This document shows positions 63,232-64,000 of a stretch of DNA of 64,000 bases, in pieces (the first letter of the stretch is position 1; each line of letters begins with the position of its first letter). The stretch is from the NCBI RefSeq assembly GCF_017303275.1, contig NZ_JAFKOJ010000006.1, forward strand, positions 124,001-188,000, read 5' to 3'. The position numbers and the translations under genes were made by a program. The notes below the pieces were generated by a model. That model saw only the letters and a list, made by a program, of their open reading frames with translations, was not told where the DNA came from and made no database searches. This DNA is from Bacillus sp. NTK034. Its GTDB lineage: Bacteria > Bacillota > Bacilli > Bacillales > Cytobacillaceae.

Positions 63232-64000
63232 GTATTCTTAAATCACTTTTAAAAATGCGCCAAAAGAAAGAATATCCTGTTCAGCCTGCGGAAGCTGCGG
63301 ACTCTGGCCCAGATCTTAAAAGCATGAGTCTGGAACAGCTGAAAAAAAGAATAAATGCAGAGTTCGGCAGCACGGTTGATTTAAGCATGGATGAGCTGAA
63401 AACAGAAGGAAAAGATGCTTTACTCATCTATCTTACAACAATGATTGATACAAAATTATTAAAAGAAACGATCCTGCAATCGCTCAGCGGGAAGGAGGAT
63501 GGAATTGAATTAACAACGGAGGACGATTTGAAATCGCTATGCAAAGAGAAATTCGGAGGGGCAGGTTACCAGCTGGTTAAGTCATTCGATGATATCATTA
63601 CTGCACTCCTTTATGGCAACATCATTATTATTTTTAAAGATATGGAAAAAGCGCTTTCCCTTTCCATGGCCTCAGGTGAAGACCGTTCCATTACAGAGCC
63701 AAGCACCCAGACGGTTATTAGGGGGCCAAAGGATGGTTTTGTGGAATCGATATCAACAAATGTTAGTCTGCTGAGGAGAAGAATTAAAAACAGAAAGCTT
63801 CGTTTTGAAAAATTTATTATTGGATCTGAGACTAATACTTCTGTATACATCGGGTACATGGAAGGCATATCAAATGAGAAGATCGTCCAGGAAGTCCGCA
63901 AAAGGCTTGGCCAAATCAAAGTGAACGCCATTTTTGAATCTGGAAATATTGAAGAGCTGATTGCAGACAAATCAGCTACACCCTTTCCGCTGGCGCTGAA
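63228..64000 (+). CDS. Spore germinant receptor A subunit (GerA family), 3' truncated by window
   Basis: Read from the sequence: TTG 63228 after AAGGGGATGAAGTT, open for 257 codons to the window end. The N-terminal region is soluble and charged; the segment VIRGPKDGFVESISTNVSLL followed by RRRI is the signature of GerAA/SpoVAF proteins, and SVYIGYMEGISNE fits too. The membrane region lies beyond the window. The order B then A is less common than A-B-C; a C subunit gene is expected downstream. Confidence 0.93.
   Translation, partial: MSILKSLLKMRQKKEYPVQPAEAADSGPDLKSMSLEQLKKRINAEFGSTVDLSMDELKTEGKDALLIYLTTMIDTKLLKETILQSLSGKEDGIELTTEDDLKSLCKEKFGGAGYQLVKSFDDIITALLYGNIIIIFKDMEKALSLSMASGEDRSITEPSTQTVIRGPKDGFVESISTNVSLLRRRIKNRKLRFEKFIIGSETNTSVYIGYMEGISNEKIVQEVRKRLGQIKVNAIFESGNIEELIADKSATPFPLAL

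Overview
This window comes from the chromosome of a low-to-moderate GC Gram-positive endospore former of the Bacillaceae. The evidence is GGAGG-type ribosome binding sites with frequent TTG and GTG starts, intrinsic terminators after most genes, a tyrosyl T-box leader, a sigma-B-type promoter on katE, Spo0A-box-like sites, a spore germinant-receptor operon at the right edge and a sigma-G-type promoter on a small basic protein gene. I cannot fix the genus from sequence alone. I see no rRNA, tRNA, insertion sequence, prophage or CRISPR array.

Layout. 1-9.3 kb: end of a histidine phosphatase gene, an orphan sensor kinase, a self-regulated ArsR/MFS efflux pair, large-subunit catalase katE, an AraC regulator, a BCCT osmolyte transporter and a DinB protein. 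9.3-17.2 kb: MFS, a CaCA antiporter, small membrane proteins, a DEDDh exonuclease, a second orphan kinase, ywbE and an M6 metalloprotease. 17.2-22.7 kb: a ketopantoate-reductase-like gene and a LytS/LytR-type two-component system beside cstA. A 48-codon membrane microprotein gene overlaps the cstA stop codon. 22.9-31 kb: a DUF2268 protease gene broken by one in-frame TGA, Nudix, map, T-box tyrS, MDR oxidoreductase, chemoreceptor and 6-phosphogluconolactonase. 31-40 kb: NAT/transglutaminase-like and ABM-like proteins, an RsbR-like protein, mtnK-mtnA, a secreted subtilase, a class II aldolase, CoA-disulfide reductase and a VOC protein. 40-50 kb: MFS, an AGCS symporter, a phoX-tatA-tatC operon, a second subtilase, a Zn-alcohol dehydrogenase and a third orphan kinase. 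50-64 kb: a tandem secreted nucleotidase, an InhA-type protease, a DEAD-box helicase, an amidase, the small basic protein, a Rieske oxidoreductase and the ger operon, cut by the window end.

How the genes fit together. Several units serve nutrient scavenging in stationary phase: four secreted proteases, PhoX with its own Tat translocase, a periplasmic-type nucleotidase, pyruvate or peptide uptake by CstA under LytS/LytR and probably CcpA control, and salvage of methylthioribose by MtnK, MtnA and a class II aldolase. Three orphan kinases of sporulation-kinase type, Spo0A-like boxes, the sigma-G promoter and the ger operon connect to sporulation.

The most unusual structure is a set of at least four, perhaps five, intergenic arrays. 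Each has a different short core, but all repeat at about 20-21 bp (two helical turns). I know of no named element that explains them.
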